Source of the DNA: Chitinophagaceae bacterium
GTDB taxonomy: Bacteria; Bacteroidota; Bacteroidia; Chitinophagales; Chitinophagaceae
Reading direction: 5' to 3'
Length of the DNA stretch: 64,000 nucleotides
Assembly: GCA_019752045.1 (NCBI GenBank)
Contig: JAIEMP010000015.1
Span: 62,001 to 126,000, forward strand
Position numbers and translations under genes: made by a program. Numbering within the stretch: the first letter of the stretch is position 1; every line of letters begins with the position of its first letter. Under the pieces are notes generated by a model. That model saw nothing but the letters and a program-made list of their open reading frames with translations, was not told the DNA's origin and ran no database searches. This document shows, one piece after another, positions 54,962-64,000 of this stretch.

Positions 54962-56053
54962 TTAATTTGATTTGAAAATTTCTTCCAGCTTCATCTGCAA
55001 CTCTTCGCCACGCAGGTTGCGGCCAACAATAACTCCATCCGGGCCTACCAGAAAGTTTTGTGGAATAGCAGAAATTTTATATAAACGTGCAGCTTCATTT
55101 CCCCAAAACTTAAGATCACTTACATGTGTCCATTGCAAACCATCTTTAGCAATGGCCTGCAGCCATGCATTTTTATCACGGTCGAGCGACACACCCAGCA
55201 CCGTAAAATTTTTATCCTTGTATTTATTAAAAGCTGAAACAAGATTTGGATTCTCCATACGACAGGGGCCACACCAGCTGGCCCAGAAATCAACCAACAC
55301 ATATTTACCACGAAAAGATTGAAGCGTAACCATTCTGCCCGAAGTATCGGCCTGTGCAAAATCTATTGCTTCAGTTCCAACTTTGCCAATACGATTGTCC
55401 ATTACAATTGTATTGACCATTCGTCCGTAATAACTTTTTTGCGATTGCTCCGTGAGCTTTACAAAACGCTCATCCAGCACATCGGGTTGCTGAAAGAAAT
55501 TATAGAGAATAAATAATAAAAGTGGCGTTACTGCCGATTGTTTATTTCGTTCAATAAAATCATCAGCTTTACTATTCAAATCACTGATGATGGTTCTTGC
55601 AATAGTATACAGCGAATCCTGTTTGGCCTGCATGGCCGGATTACTTAATTGTTTACCCAATACATCCAGCTTTGAAAAATAGGGATCAAACACAGTACGG
55701 AATTCAACAAATGATTGGTGCGATGCAGAACCTGTTACAGTTGCCTCTGATAAGGAATCAATGCGTCCGTTAACAGTAACATTCGATCCGTCGAGAAAAA
55801 TACCGAGGTTGCGTTCGCTGCCTTCAACTGCAAGTACATGCATGGCTACTTCTGTAATATTTCCCTTTAGTTCAAACTGTTGATTTTTGATGACGGTTTC
55901 GCCGAGAATTTCACTATCCTGATTATCGAAACGCAAGGTAACCTTTGCATTTTCTTTGGCTCCTTTGATGGTTCCTTTAACAGAATACATCTGCTGTGCC
56001 TGCAGCGCAAGGGATGAACAGCTTACCAGTAGAATAAATAACAGGTTCTTCAT
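54962..56053 (-). CDS. TlpA-like thioredoxin-family protein with DUF4369-like N-terminus (tandem paralogue)
   Basis: GKYVLVDFWASWCGPCRMENPNLVSAF; YSVKGTIKGAKENAKVTLRFDNQ. Confidence 0.92.
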   Translation of the reverse strand: MKNLLFILLVSCSSLALQAQQMYSVKGTIKGAKENAKVTLRFDNQDSEILGETVIKNQQFELKGNITEVAMHVLAVEGSERNLGIFLDGSNVTVNGRIDSLSEATVTGSASHQSFVEFRTVFDPYFSKLDVLGKQLSNPAMQAKQDSLYTIARTIISDLNSKADDFIERNKQSAVTPLLLFILYNFFQQPDVLDERFVKLTEQSQKSYYGRMVNTIVMDNRIGKVGTEAIDFAQADTSGRMVTLQSFRGKYVLVDFWASWCGPCRMENPNLVSAFNKYKDKNFTVLGVSLDRDKNAWLQAIAKDGLQWTHVSDLKFWGNEAARLYKISAIPQNFLVGPDGVIVGRNLRGEELQMKLEEIFKSN

Positions 56054-56054
56054 A

Positions 56055-56651
56055 TTATTTTGAATGTCGTTGTTTTAAAACATACAGTACGTCTTGCAAA
56101 GAAACATTTTTCGCTCTTAACAAAACGATAAAGTGAAACAGCAGATCGGCCGATTCACCCAGGAACAGTTCCTCATTATTATCTTTCGCTTCAATAATCA
56201 CTTCAGTTGCTTCCTCCCCTACTTTCTGTGCAATTTTATTAATTCCCTTTGCAAAAAGCTGTCGTACGTACGACGTTTCATCACTGCTTTTTCTGCGCAG
56301 TTCGATGATGTCTTCTAAATACGATAAAAAGTCGTCGCTGTGATTTTTTTCACTCCAACAGGTATCAGCTCCGGTATGACAGGTTGGCCCCGCAGGCTCA
56401 GCTTTAATAAGCAAGGTATCTTTGTCGCAATCGAGCAACACCTGCTTCACCGTTAAAAAATTACCGCTCTCTTCACCCTTGGTCCATAAACGTTGTTTAC
56501 TCCGGCTGTAGAACGTTACTTTACCGGTTTCTTCAGTTTTAATAAATGCTTCTTCATTCATAAAACCAAGCATCAATACTTTACTGGTTTTAAAATCCTG
56601 GATGATGGCTGGTAACAGTCCGTCGTGGTATTTTGAAAAATCTGGTTTCAC
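56055..56651 (-). CDS. hisIE: Bifunctional phosphoribosyl-AMP cyclohydrolase / phosphoribosyl-ATP diphosphatase
   Basis: VLMLGFMNEEAFIKTEETGKVTFYSRSKQRLWTKGEESGN; QKVGEEATEVIIEAKD. Confidence 0.97.
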   Translation of the reverse strand: MKPDFSKYHDGLLPAIIQDFKTSKVLMLGFMNEEAFIKTEETGKVTFYSRSKQRLWTKGEESGNFLTVKQVLLDCDKDTLLIKAEPAGPTCHTGADTCWSEKNHSDDFLSYLEDIIELRRKSSDETSYVRQLFAKGINKIAQKVGEEATEVIIEAKDNNEELFLGESADLLFHFIVLLRAKNVSLQDVLYVLKQRHSK

Positions 56652-56681
56652 TTTGATGATTTATATGTTTTATTTGATAGA

Positions 56682-56755
56682 AACACGGATGACACTGATT
56701 TAAACTGATTCAACAGATCAAATCACATCCGTTTTCATCTACAGGAATCCGTGTT
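56682..56755. repeat. Inverted repeat AACACGGAT ... ATCCGTGTT
   Basis: AACACGGAT (56682-56690) and ATCCGTGTT (56747-56755). Confidence 0.75.
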
Positions 56756-56958
56756 ATCTATGACTCTATTGCAAAATTAATTTTATTCGGCTAACTGGCC
56801 CCTATCTCCTTCTCTTTCCCCGAAGGAGAAAGAGCGGCACTTCAGTTTATATCCAAACAACATCACTTCCATATCAACTCTTGTCCAATATTCATCAACT
56901 TTTCAACTGATCACATTTTATTGAATAATCAGATAAGCATGGGTTGTGCCTGGAAATC

Positions 56959-56975
56959 CTCCCCCTTCGGGGGAG
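56959..56975. repeat. Palindrome abutting the hisF stop codon
   Basis: CTCCCCC-ttc-GGGGGAG; the next base (56976) begins the TAA stop of hisF (minus strand). Confidence 0.85.
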
Positions 56976-57740
56976 TTAGAGGGGGCTTCGTATTGCAATC
57001 TCCCTCTCCTTCAAATACCTTTTCAAATCCACAATCTCAATTTCTTTAAAATGGAAAATACTTGCAGCCAATGCCGCATCGGCAAAAGCCTGTTCAAACA
57101 CATCGGCAAAATGCTGCATGGTACCCGCTCCACCACTTGCAATTACCGGAATGGACAATTCAACCGAAAGCTGTTTGGTGATGTCTAAAGCAAACCCCTG
57201 CTTGGTTCCATCATTGTTCATACTGGTGAGCAGAATTTCACCTGCGCCGAGATCAACAGCCTGTCTTGCCCAGTCAATGCATTTCATTTCAGTTTTTGTA
57301 CGCCCGCCATTTAAATAAACATACCAATCGCTATCGGCTTCTTTTTTTGTATCAATGGCAAGTACACAACATTGACTGCCTGCTGCCTTTGCAATATCAT
57401 TGATGAGTTGCGGGTTTTTAAACGCTGCTGTGTTCACACTCACTTTATCTGCACCTGAGTTAAGCAATACACTCATATCTTCAACCGAACTGATACCACC
57501 GCCAACAGTAAACGGAATATTTACATGACGGGCAATGCGTTTTACCAGTTCGCTGAGTGTTTTGCGTTTTTCAACCGTTGCAGTAATATCGAGGAACACC
57601 AGTTCATCGGCACCCTGCTGCGCATATAAAGCACCCAGTTCAACCGGATCGCCTGCATCACGCAGATCAACAAAGTTGGTGCCCTTTACCGTGCGGCCAT
57701 CTTTAATATCCAGACAGGGAATAATTCGTTTCGTCAACAT
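56976..57740 (-). CDS. hisF: Imidazole glycerol phosphate synthase subunit HisF
   Basis: [59 protein letters not shown]. Confidence 0.98.
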   Translation of the reverse strand: MLTKRIIPCLDIKDGRTVKGTNFVDLRDAGDPVELGALYAQQGADELVFLDITATVEKRKTLSELVKRIARHVNIPFTVGGGISSVEDMSVLLNSGADKVSVNTAAFKNPQLINDIAKAAGSQCCVLAIDTKKEADSDWYVYLNGGRTKTEMKCIDWARQAVDLGAGEILLTSMNNDGTKQGFALDITKQLSVELSIPVIASGGAGTMQHFADVFEQAFADAALAASIFHFKEIEIVDLKRYLKEREIAIRSPL

Positions 57741-57836
57741 AAATTAAATCGTTACCAAAGTTTAGATATGTCAGGCAATCGTTAAACATCAACAACAACT
57801 GTTAAAGATGGCATACCTGTCACTCTCAATTAAAAA

Positions 57837-57858
57837 AGGCTTCAACTTATTGAAGCCT
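57837..57858 (-). terminator. Terminator of the NlpC/P60 gene
   Basis: Minus strand AGGCTTCAA-taag-TTGAAGCCT followed by TTTTT. Confidence 0.8.
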
Positions 57859-57879
57859 GTCTATGAGCAAAGATAACGA

Positions 57880-58560
57880 TTATGGTCTTGGATTGATGTT
57901 TTGTAAAACTCTGCCTGCACCAATGAGTTTGCGGCTCCAGTAGGTATCATACAAATCACTGATCATAACCCCGCTGGAGGTTGATGCATGCACAAATTTA
58001 TTGTTATGGAGATACACACCTACATGCGATACCCCACCTCTGGTATTGAAAAACACCAGATCACCTTCACGCAAATCATCAAGAGGAATCCATTCAGAAA
58101 TACCACGTTGTTCACGTGCAGTTCTTGGAAGCTGAACGGCAAATACACCAAGGATAATTGTTTGTACAAAAGCAGAACAGTCTATTCCTTTATGTGTAGT
58201 TCCACCCAAACGGTAAGGTGTACCCCACCATTCATCAATCACATTATACAAACTCTTATTCTGCACTTGCTCAACAGGCACATTTAAACGGATAGCATAT
58301 TTAAACTGTGTGAGAGAAAATAATTCAAGCGAAGAGTAATCGCTTACCACCTGTTTTGTATTAAAAACATTTGACTGCTGACCGGAAGATGTACGGATAA
58401 CTGCAGGCGTTTGTTCCTGCTTTATTTCAATATGTTCAATTAAAGGAGATTGCTTTGTTGTAACCGGAGCAGAGCTTGCCTTTGGCTGAAATGCATTTTT
58501 AACAGCACTGCAACTGGAGAGCAATAAGAGAACAGTAATGGAAAGAAGCAAATTCTTCAT
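57880..58560 (-). CDS. NlpC/P60 (C40) family peptidase lipoprotein
   Basis: Lipobox LLLSSCSAVK; WGTPYRLGGTTHKGIDCSAFVQTI; DLVFFNTRGGVSHVGVYL. Confidence 0.93.
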   Translation of the reverse strand: MKNLLLSITVLLLLSSCSAVKNAFQPKASSAPVTTKQSPLIEHIEIKQEQTPAVIRTSSGQQSNVFNTKQVVSDYSSLELFSLTQFKYAIRLNVPVEQVQNKSLYNVIDEWWGTPYRLGGTTHKGIDCSAFVQTIILGVFAVQLPRTAREQRGISEWIPLDDLREGDLVFFNTRGGVSHVGVYLHNNKFVHASTSSGVMISDLYDTYWSRKLIGAGRVLQNINPRP

Positions 58561-58760
58561 TGGATTGAATCATTTTTGCCGCAGCAAATGTACGGTCAAC
58601 AGCCAAGCTGAGCAAGAAACAGGCCAAATTGACGATGCTTTAAAGACAATTTACGACTGACTGCTGCCATATTTTCATTCAACCCCATTGAAATAAAACC
58701 CATTGTGGATTTCTTTCTGTCTGTTAATTAAAAGCAGAACCCGAAATTTGACGCCTGACT

Positions 58761-61700
58761 ATGACCAGGTTTTCCCACTTACACGTTCACACACAATATT
58801 CATTGCTCGATGGAGCTGCATCCATCAGCGCATTGTACGATAAAGCCATTAAAGATGAAATGCCGGCATTGGCCATCACCGATCATGGAAACATGTTTGG
58901 TGCATTTCAATTTGTTGCACAGGCGTATAAAAATACAAATGCAGATGGATCGCTGAAAGTAAAACCCATTGTTGGCTGCGAATTTTATTTAACAGAAAAC
59001 CGTCATATAAAAACATTCAGCAAAGAACAAAAAGACCGGCGTTTTCATCAGGTGTTACTTGCAAAAAATGAACAGGGTTATAAAAATTTAGTAAAACTCA
59101 CTTCGCTGGGTTTTATTGAAGGGATGTACAGCAAGTACCCACGTATTGACAAAGAACTCATCCATAAATATCATGAAGGGTTGATTGCCACTACCTGTTG
59201 CCTCGGTGCCATGGTGCCGCAAATGATCTTAACCAAAGGTGAAGAAGAAGCAGAAAATGAATTTAAGTGGTGGCTTAATATTTTTCAGAAAGATTATTAT
59301 GTAGAAATTCAGCGCCATGGAATGGCAGAGCAGGATAAAGTAAATGCCGTATTGCTGAAGTTTGCAAAAAAGTACAACGTAAAAGTTATTGCCAGCAACG
59401 ATTCGCATTATGTAGATCAAACCGATTTTAACGCACATGATATTTTGCTCTGTATCAACACAGGCGAAAAACAATCAACACCTGCTTTTCGTGAATTTTC
59501 TGATGATGACATCAGTGTAAAGAATAAACGTTTTGCTTTTCCCAACGATCAGTTTTATTTTAAAACATCGGGAGAAATGAAGCAGCTCTTCGAAGACTTA
59601 CCCGAAGCGATTGACAACACCAACGAAATTGTTGACAAGGTTGATGTATTGAACCTGAAGAAAGACATTCTGCTTCCTGCCTTTCCCATACCAAAAGAAT
59701 TTCAGGTGCATACCGATGCCAATCTCAACCAATGGGAATATCTGAAACATATTACTTATCTGGGAGCAAAAGAACGCTATCACGAAATTGGTGAAGAAGT
59801 TCGTGAACGCATAGACTTTGAATTGTTCACCATCAAAACCATGGGCTTTGCAGGTTACTTTTTAATTGTGAGCGATTTTATTAAGGCCGGCAGAGAGATG
59901 GGTGTGTTTGTTGGGCCCGGTCGTGGTTCTGCTGCAGGAAGTGTAGTGGCCTATTGTATTGGTATCACCAATATCGATCCTATTAAATACAATTTACTTT
60001 TTGAACGTTTTCTCAACCCCGATCGTAAATCAATGCCTGATATTGATACCGACTTTGATGATGAGGGCCGCCAGAAAGTAATTGATTATGTAGTTGATAA
60101 ATATGGCAAAGCACAGGTAGCACAAATTATTACATACGGCACCATGGCTGCAAAGAGCAGTATTGCCGATGTGGCCCGTGTAATGGATCTGCCATTGGCA
60201 GAAAGCCGTGCCTTATCGAAGTTAGTTCCTGAACGTCCGGGTGTTTCATTAAAACGTGTATTGCATGCGCCATTAACCGGAGATAAAAGTTTAGCAGAGA
60301 AAGAAGGCCTTGGTCCCGATGAAATGGAAACGGTAAAAAAAATCCGTCAGGTGTATAATGGCGATGATTTGCCTGCCAGGATTTTGCATGAAGCAGAAAT
60401 TCTGGAAGGTTCCGTTCGTAACACAGGCATCCATGCCGCAGGCATCATCATTGCACCACGTGATCTTACAGATTTGATTCCTGTTTGTACTTCTAAAGAA
60501 TCGGAACTCTGGTTAACACAGATCGAAGGAAGTGTAATTGAAGAAGCAGGTGTAATTAAGATGGACTTTCTTGGTTTAAAAACATTGAGTATTTTAAAAA
60601 ATGCATTGCAACTCATTAAACAAAATCATGGCGTTGAAATCGACATTGACAATATACCATTAGATGATGCAAAAACATTTGAGTTGTATCAACATGGGGC
60701 TACTATAGGTACCTTCCAGTTTGAAAGTGTGGGTATGCAAAAATATCTGCGTGAATTAAAAGCAGATCAGTTTGGCGATCTCATTGCCATGAACGCTTTA
60801 TATCGCCCCGGCCCTATTGCCTACATCCCCAACTTTATTGATCGTAAACATGGCAAGGAAGCCATCACTTACGATTTGCCGGAGATGGAAGAATATCTGG
60901 ATGAAACCTATGGCATTACTGTTTATCAGGAACAGGTGATGTTGCTTTCACAAAAGTTAGGCGGCTTTGGTAAAGGGGATGCGGATGTGTTACGTAAAGC
61001 AATGGGTAAAAAAGACCGCAAGACCCTGGATAAAATGAAGGGAAAATTTATTGAAGGTGCCACGACAAAAGGACATCCTGCAGATAAATTAGAAAAAATC
61101 TGGACCGATTGGGAAGCCTTTGCACAATACGCTTTCAACAAATCACATTCTACCTGTTATGCATTGGTTGCTTATCAAACAGCTTATTTAAAGGCACACT
61201 ATCCCGGTGAGTATATGAGTGCTGTTTTAAATAATGCCGGTGCCATTGAAAAGATCACCTTCTTTATGGAAGAGTGTAAACGCATGGGCATTAAAGTACT
61301 TGGTCCGGATATTAATGAATCACAAAATGGTTTTGCTGTAAACAAAGCAGGTGAAATCCGTTTTGGATTAGGTGGTTTAAAAGGTGTGGGCGAAGCAGCC
61401 ATTGAAAGCATTATTGAAGAACGAAATAAAAGAGGCCCTTATAAAGATGTGTTTGATTTTATTAAACGTATCAACCAACGTACCGTCAATAAAAAATCAC
61501 TGGAGAGTTTAGTGTATGGTGGCGCCTTTGATTGCTTTACAGCATATCACCGTGCACAATATTTCCATGTAATGCCGGGCGATACGGTGAACACACTTGA
61601 GCGTATCATTAATTTCGGCAACCGTTTCCAGGCAAATGTGCAAAGCAACACCAACACCCTGTTTGGCGAAAGTATGATGATGGAAATACCCACACCAAAA

Positions 61701-62393
61701 ATTGTGGCATGTGAAGAATGGACCTTAACCGAAAAGCTGGATCATGAAAAAGAAATTACCGGAATCTATATCAGCGGACACCCGTTGGATCATTTCAGAT
61801 TTGAATTAACGCATTATCGTATTACTCCTCTTTCTGAATTCAATGAGTTTAAAGAAGCCATACTGCTTCATCCAAATCCCTTTCAACAGTTTCGTTTGGC
61901 AGGATTGGTAACAACGCATAATCAACGTGTAACCAAAACAGGAAAACAATTTGGCATTTGTTCAATAGAAGATTACGGAGGTAATACTGAGTTTGCGTTG
62001 TTTGGGGAAGACTATGTAAAATTTAAAGATCATTTTACACCCGGTTCTGTTGTATATATCACCGGTGCATTTAAAACACGTTGGAACAAAGCCGATGATT
62101 TTGAATTCAAGGTCAACCAAGTATTGTTGCTTGAAACGGTTAAACGTAATATGACCAAACAAGTAATCGTAGATGTTGAGCCTCGTTTCTTAACAGAGGA
62201 TATGCTGAACTTTATAGAAAAAAATATAAAACAGCACCCCGGTAAGAGCAGTTTAAAATTTAATCTGTATGAACCGAAAGAAAACTGGAAGATTGGGATC
62301 TACACCGCCGAAAAAGGTTTTGAATTAAATGATGAAATGACGGAGTTTTTATTAAACAGTCCGGAACTGAGCGTAAACGTTTTAACAGCTTAA
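58761..62393 (+). CDS. dnaE: DNA polymerase III subunit alpha
   Basis: PHP domain FSHLHVHTQYSLLDGAASI; VGPGRGSAAGSVVAYCIGITNIDPI; PDIDTDFDDEGR; 1210 aa. Confidence 0.98.
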   Translation: MTRFSHLHVHTQYSLLDGAASISALYDKAIKDEMPALAITDHGNMFGAFQFVAQAYKNTNADGSLKVKPIVGCEFYLTENRHIKTFSKEQKDRRFHQVLLAKNEQGYKNLVKLTSLGFIEGMYSKYPRIDKELIHKYHEGLIATTCCLGAMVPQMILTKGEEEAENEFKWWLNIFQKDYYVEIQRHGMAEQDKVNAVLLKFAKKYNVKVIASNDSHYVDQTDFNAHDILLCINTGEKQSTPAFREFSDDDISVKNKRFAFPNDQFYFKTSGEMKQLFEDLPEAIDNTNEIVDKVDVLNLKKDILLPAFPIPKEFQVHTDANLNQWEYLKHITYLGAKERYHEIGEEVRERIDFELFTIKTMGFAGYFLIVSDFIKAGREMGVFVGPGRGSAAGSVVAYCIGITNIDPIKYNLLFERFLNPDRKSMPDIDTDFDDEGRQKVIDYVVDKYGKAQVAQIITYGTMAAKSSIADVARVMDLPLAESRALSKLVPERPGVSLKRVLHAPLTGDKSLAEKEGLGPDEMETVKKIRQVYNGDDLPARILHEAEILEGSVRNTGIHAAGIIIAPRDLTDLIPVCTSKESELWLTQIEGSVIEEAGVIKMDFLGLKTLSILKNALQLIKQNHGVEIDIDNIPLDDAKTFELYQHGATIGTFQFESVGMQKYLRELKADQFGDLIAMNALYRPGPIAYIPNFIDRKHGKEAITYDLPEMEEYLDETYGITVYQEQVMLLSQKLGGFGKGDADVLRKAMGKKDRKTLDKMKGKFIEGATTKGHPADKLEKIWTDWEAFAQYAFNKSHSTCYALVAYQTAYLKAHYPGEYMSAVLNNAGAIEKITFFMEECKRMGIKVLGPDINESQNGFAVNKAGEIRFGLGGLKGVGEAAIESIIEERNKRGPYKDVFDFIKRINQRTVNKKSLESLVYGGAFDCFTAYHRAQYFHVMPGDTVNTLERIINFGNRFQANVQSNTNTLFGESMMMEIPTPKIVACEEWTLTEKLDHEKEITGIYISGHPLDHFRFELTHYRITPLSEFNEFKEAILLHPNPFQQFRLAGLVTTHNQRVTKTGKQFGICSIEDYGGNTEFALFGEDYVKFKDHFTPGSVVYITGAFKTRWNKADDFEFKVNQVLLLETVKRNMTKQVIVDVEPRFLTEDMLNFIEKNIKQHPGKSSLKFNLYEPKENWKIGIYTAEKGFELNDEMTEFLLNSPELSVNVLTA

Positions 62394-62396
62394 TAC

Positions 62397-62957
62397 ATGA
62401 AACTTTACATCCGCAATATGGTTTGCAGCCGCTGCATCATGGTAGTAAAAGCCGAACTTGAAAAAACAGGCATACAACCGTTGCATATTGAGCTGGGTGA
62501 AGTGGAACTGAAAAAAGAGCTATCTCCAAAACAACTGCAGCAATTCAGCCATACCATTAAACAACTCGGATTTGAATTGATTGATGACCGCAAAAGCAAG
62601 ATCATCGACAAAATTAAAACCATCATCATTGAATTAGTTCATCATAACAAAGAAGAGCTCAACGAAAATCTCTCGGCTCATCTTTCTGCAAAACTTCATC
62701 ACGACTACAGCTACCTCAGCAATCTGTTCTCCGAAGTGGAAGGCACTACAATCGAGAAATACTACATCGCTCAAAAAATTGAAAAAGTAAAAGAGCTGTT
62801 GATGTATGATGAATTATCACTGTCGCAAATTGCATTTGATCTGGGTTACAGCAGTGTGGCGCATCTGTCAAGTCAGTTTAAAAAACAAACAGGCCTTACT
62901 CCTACTTTTTTTAAATCACTCAAAGAAAATAAACGCAGGAATATAGAAGAACTATAA
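62397..62957 (+). CDS. AraC-family HTH regulator with N-terminal HMA-like (CxxC) domain
   Basis: N-terminal MKLYIRNMVCSRCIMVVKAELEKTG; C-terminal AraC HTH LSLSQIAFDLGYSSVAHLSSQFKKQTGLTPTFFK. Confidence 0.9.
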   Translation: MKLYIRNMVCSRCIMVVKAELEKTGIQPLHIELGEVELKKELSPKQLQQFSHTIKQLGFELIDDRKSKIIDKIKTIIIELVHHNKEELNENLSAHLSAKLHHDYSYLSNLFSEVEGTTIEKYYIAQKIEKVKELLMYDELSLSQIAFDLGYSSVAHLSSQFKKQTGLTPTFFKSLKENKRRNIEEL

Positions 62958-62969
62958 ATAGTATAAATC

Positions 62970-63017
62970 GAATCCACGATTCTATAACAGCGCCTGCTCC
63001 GTGTCGCAATAGCTTTG
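62970..63017 (+). promoter_or_regulatory. Candidate promoter and regulator site of the HMA-MauE gene
   Basis: Inverted repeat GAATC-cac-GATTC (62970-62982) upstream of TAGCTTTG (63010-63017). Confidence 0.5.
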
Positions 63018-63033
63018 TACAAACAAAATTGCT

Positions 63034-63753
63034 ATGACACACAATTACAACCTCACCGGCATGACCTGCAGCAGTTGCGAAGCCAAAGTAAAAAGCAACC
63101 TCCTTTCTGTTCCAGATGTTTTATCAGTAGAAGTTTCAAAAGATACCAACACGGCCACCATCGAAATGCAGAAACATATTTCGCTCAGTACATTTCAAAC
63201 AGCATTGGGTGGCATCGACAGTAAATATCAAATAGCTGCTACTGAACATAACGAAACAGCAGAACAAACAAAAAGCTGGCTGGCCACTTACAAACCCATC
63301 CTGCTCATATTTGGCTACATCACTTTATTAAGTGTTTTACTATCATGGACAGGAAACAATATTGACAGTATGCAATTCATGCGTGTTTTCATGAGCGGCT
63401 TCTTTTTGATTTTTTCCTTTTTTAAATTGTTAGACTTAGAGGGTTTTGCCGACAGCTACTCCATGTACGACATCATTGCTAAACGATTCCGTAGCTGGGG
63501 TTATATCTATCCATTTATTGAGCTGGCGCTGGGTATTGCTTTTGCTGTTCATTTCAACCCTGTTCTTACAAACTGGATCACCCTTGCTGTAATGGGTGTA
63601 AGTATTATCGGGGTGCTGCAAAGTGTACTCAACAAACGGAAGATTCGTTGCGCCTGTCTGGGTGCGGTATTTAACTTACCCATGACCACGGTCACTATTA
63701 TTGAAGACGGACTGATGATAATCATGAGTATTGCAATGTTGTTTCTGATATAA
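63034..63753 (+). CDS. HMA domain fused to MauE/DoxX-like membrane protein
   Basis: NLTGMTCSSCEAKVKSNLLSVPDVLSVEVS; four or more TMs; RKIRCACLGAVFNLPMTTVTIIED. Confidence 0.88.
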   Translation: MTHNYNLTGMTCSSCEAKVKSNLLSVPDVLSVEVSKDTNTATIEMQKHISLSTFQTALGGIDSKYQIAATEHNETAEQTKSWLATYKPILLIFGYITLLSVLLSWTGNNIDSMQFMRVFMSGFFLIFSFFKLLDLEGFADSYSMYDIIAKRFRSWGYIYPFIELALGIAFAVHFNPVLTNWITLAVMGVSIIGVLQSVLNKRKIRCACLGAVFNLPMTTVTIIEDGLMIIMSIAMLFLI

Positions 63754-63776
63754 ACTGTTTAACTTTATTCAGCGTA

Positions 63777-64000
63777 ATGAAAAAGCTCATAGCAGCCATA
63801 TTATCTTTTCTCTACATCAGCACCTCCAGCGGAGCCACGTTGCAAATGCATTATTGCATGGATCAACTGGTAAATTGGAGTATTGGCGATAACGATGAAA
63901 AGAATACCTGTACTAATTGCGGCATGGAAAAAAACGGCCAGGGCAAAAATGATTGTTGCAAGGATGAACAGAAGCAATTAAAGATTGAAAAGGATCAGAA
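63777..64000 (+). CDS. HYC-CC type Cys-rich secreted protein (3'-truncated by window edge)
   Basis: MKKLIAAILSFLYISTSSGATLQMHYCMDQLVNWSIG..CTNCGMEKNGQGKNDCCKDEQK; open to the end of the window, not in the ORF track. Confidence 0.75.
   Translation, partial: MKKLIAAILSFLYISTSSGATLQMHYCMDQLVNWSIGDNDEKNTCTNCGMEKNGQGKNDCCKDEQKQLKIEKDQ

Noticed and set aside
1-64000. tRNA, rRNA, tmRNA or known riboswitch
   Set aside because: I scanned the main intergenic gaps by eye and saw no cloverleaf, rRNA or recognisable riboswitch core; Infernal/tRNAscan would be needed to exclude them.

Overview
Chromosomal window from a Bacteroidota bacterium. The gene content and TAnnTTTG-type promoters suggest Chitinophagaceae, which is an inference. 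Most of it is housekeeping: nhaA, nnr, hppA, pyrE, coaD, smc, pfkA, pyk, pxpBCA, hisIE, hisF and dnaE, plus a T9SS PorP/giant PKD adhesin pair. I see no rRNA, tRNA, CRISPR array or prophage. The accessory signals worth a second look are: (i) a cryptic minus-strand cluster (5.5-9.6 kb) beside a WYL regulator, with a uracil-DNA-glycosylase-like protein, a protein carrying a PD-(D/E)XK-like motif, two small Cys-rich proteins and two small proteins sharing a C-terminal motif; (ii) an AT-rich HTH-ImmA/IrrE metalloprotease plus small-partner module (31.2-33.0 kb) with a readable promoter/operator, followed by a 19-bp perfect inverted repeat; (iii) arrays of short palindromes whose arms differ but stay complementary (5.8, 8.7 and 30.2 kb); (iv) a stand-alone four-helix-bundle (23S IVS-type) gene between pfkA and pyk, flanked by inverted ATTTGAA/TTCAAAT repeats; (v) an NRAMP-fold transporter in the pxp operon that lacks the canonical metal-binding motifs; (vi) an HMA-AraC regulator / HMA-MauE / HYC-CC metal module at the right edge. 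Functional claims are from motif reading only; no searches were run.
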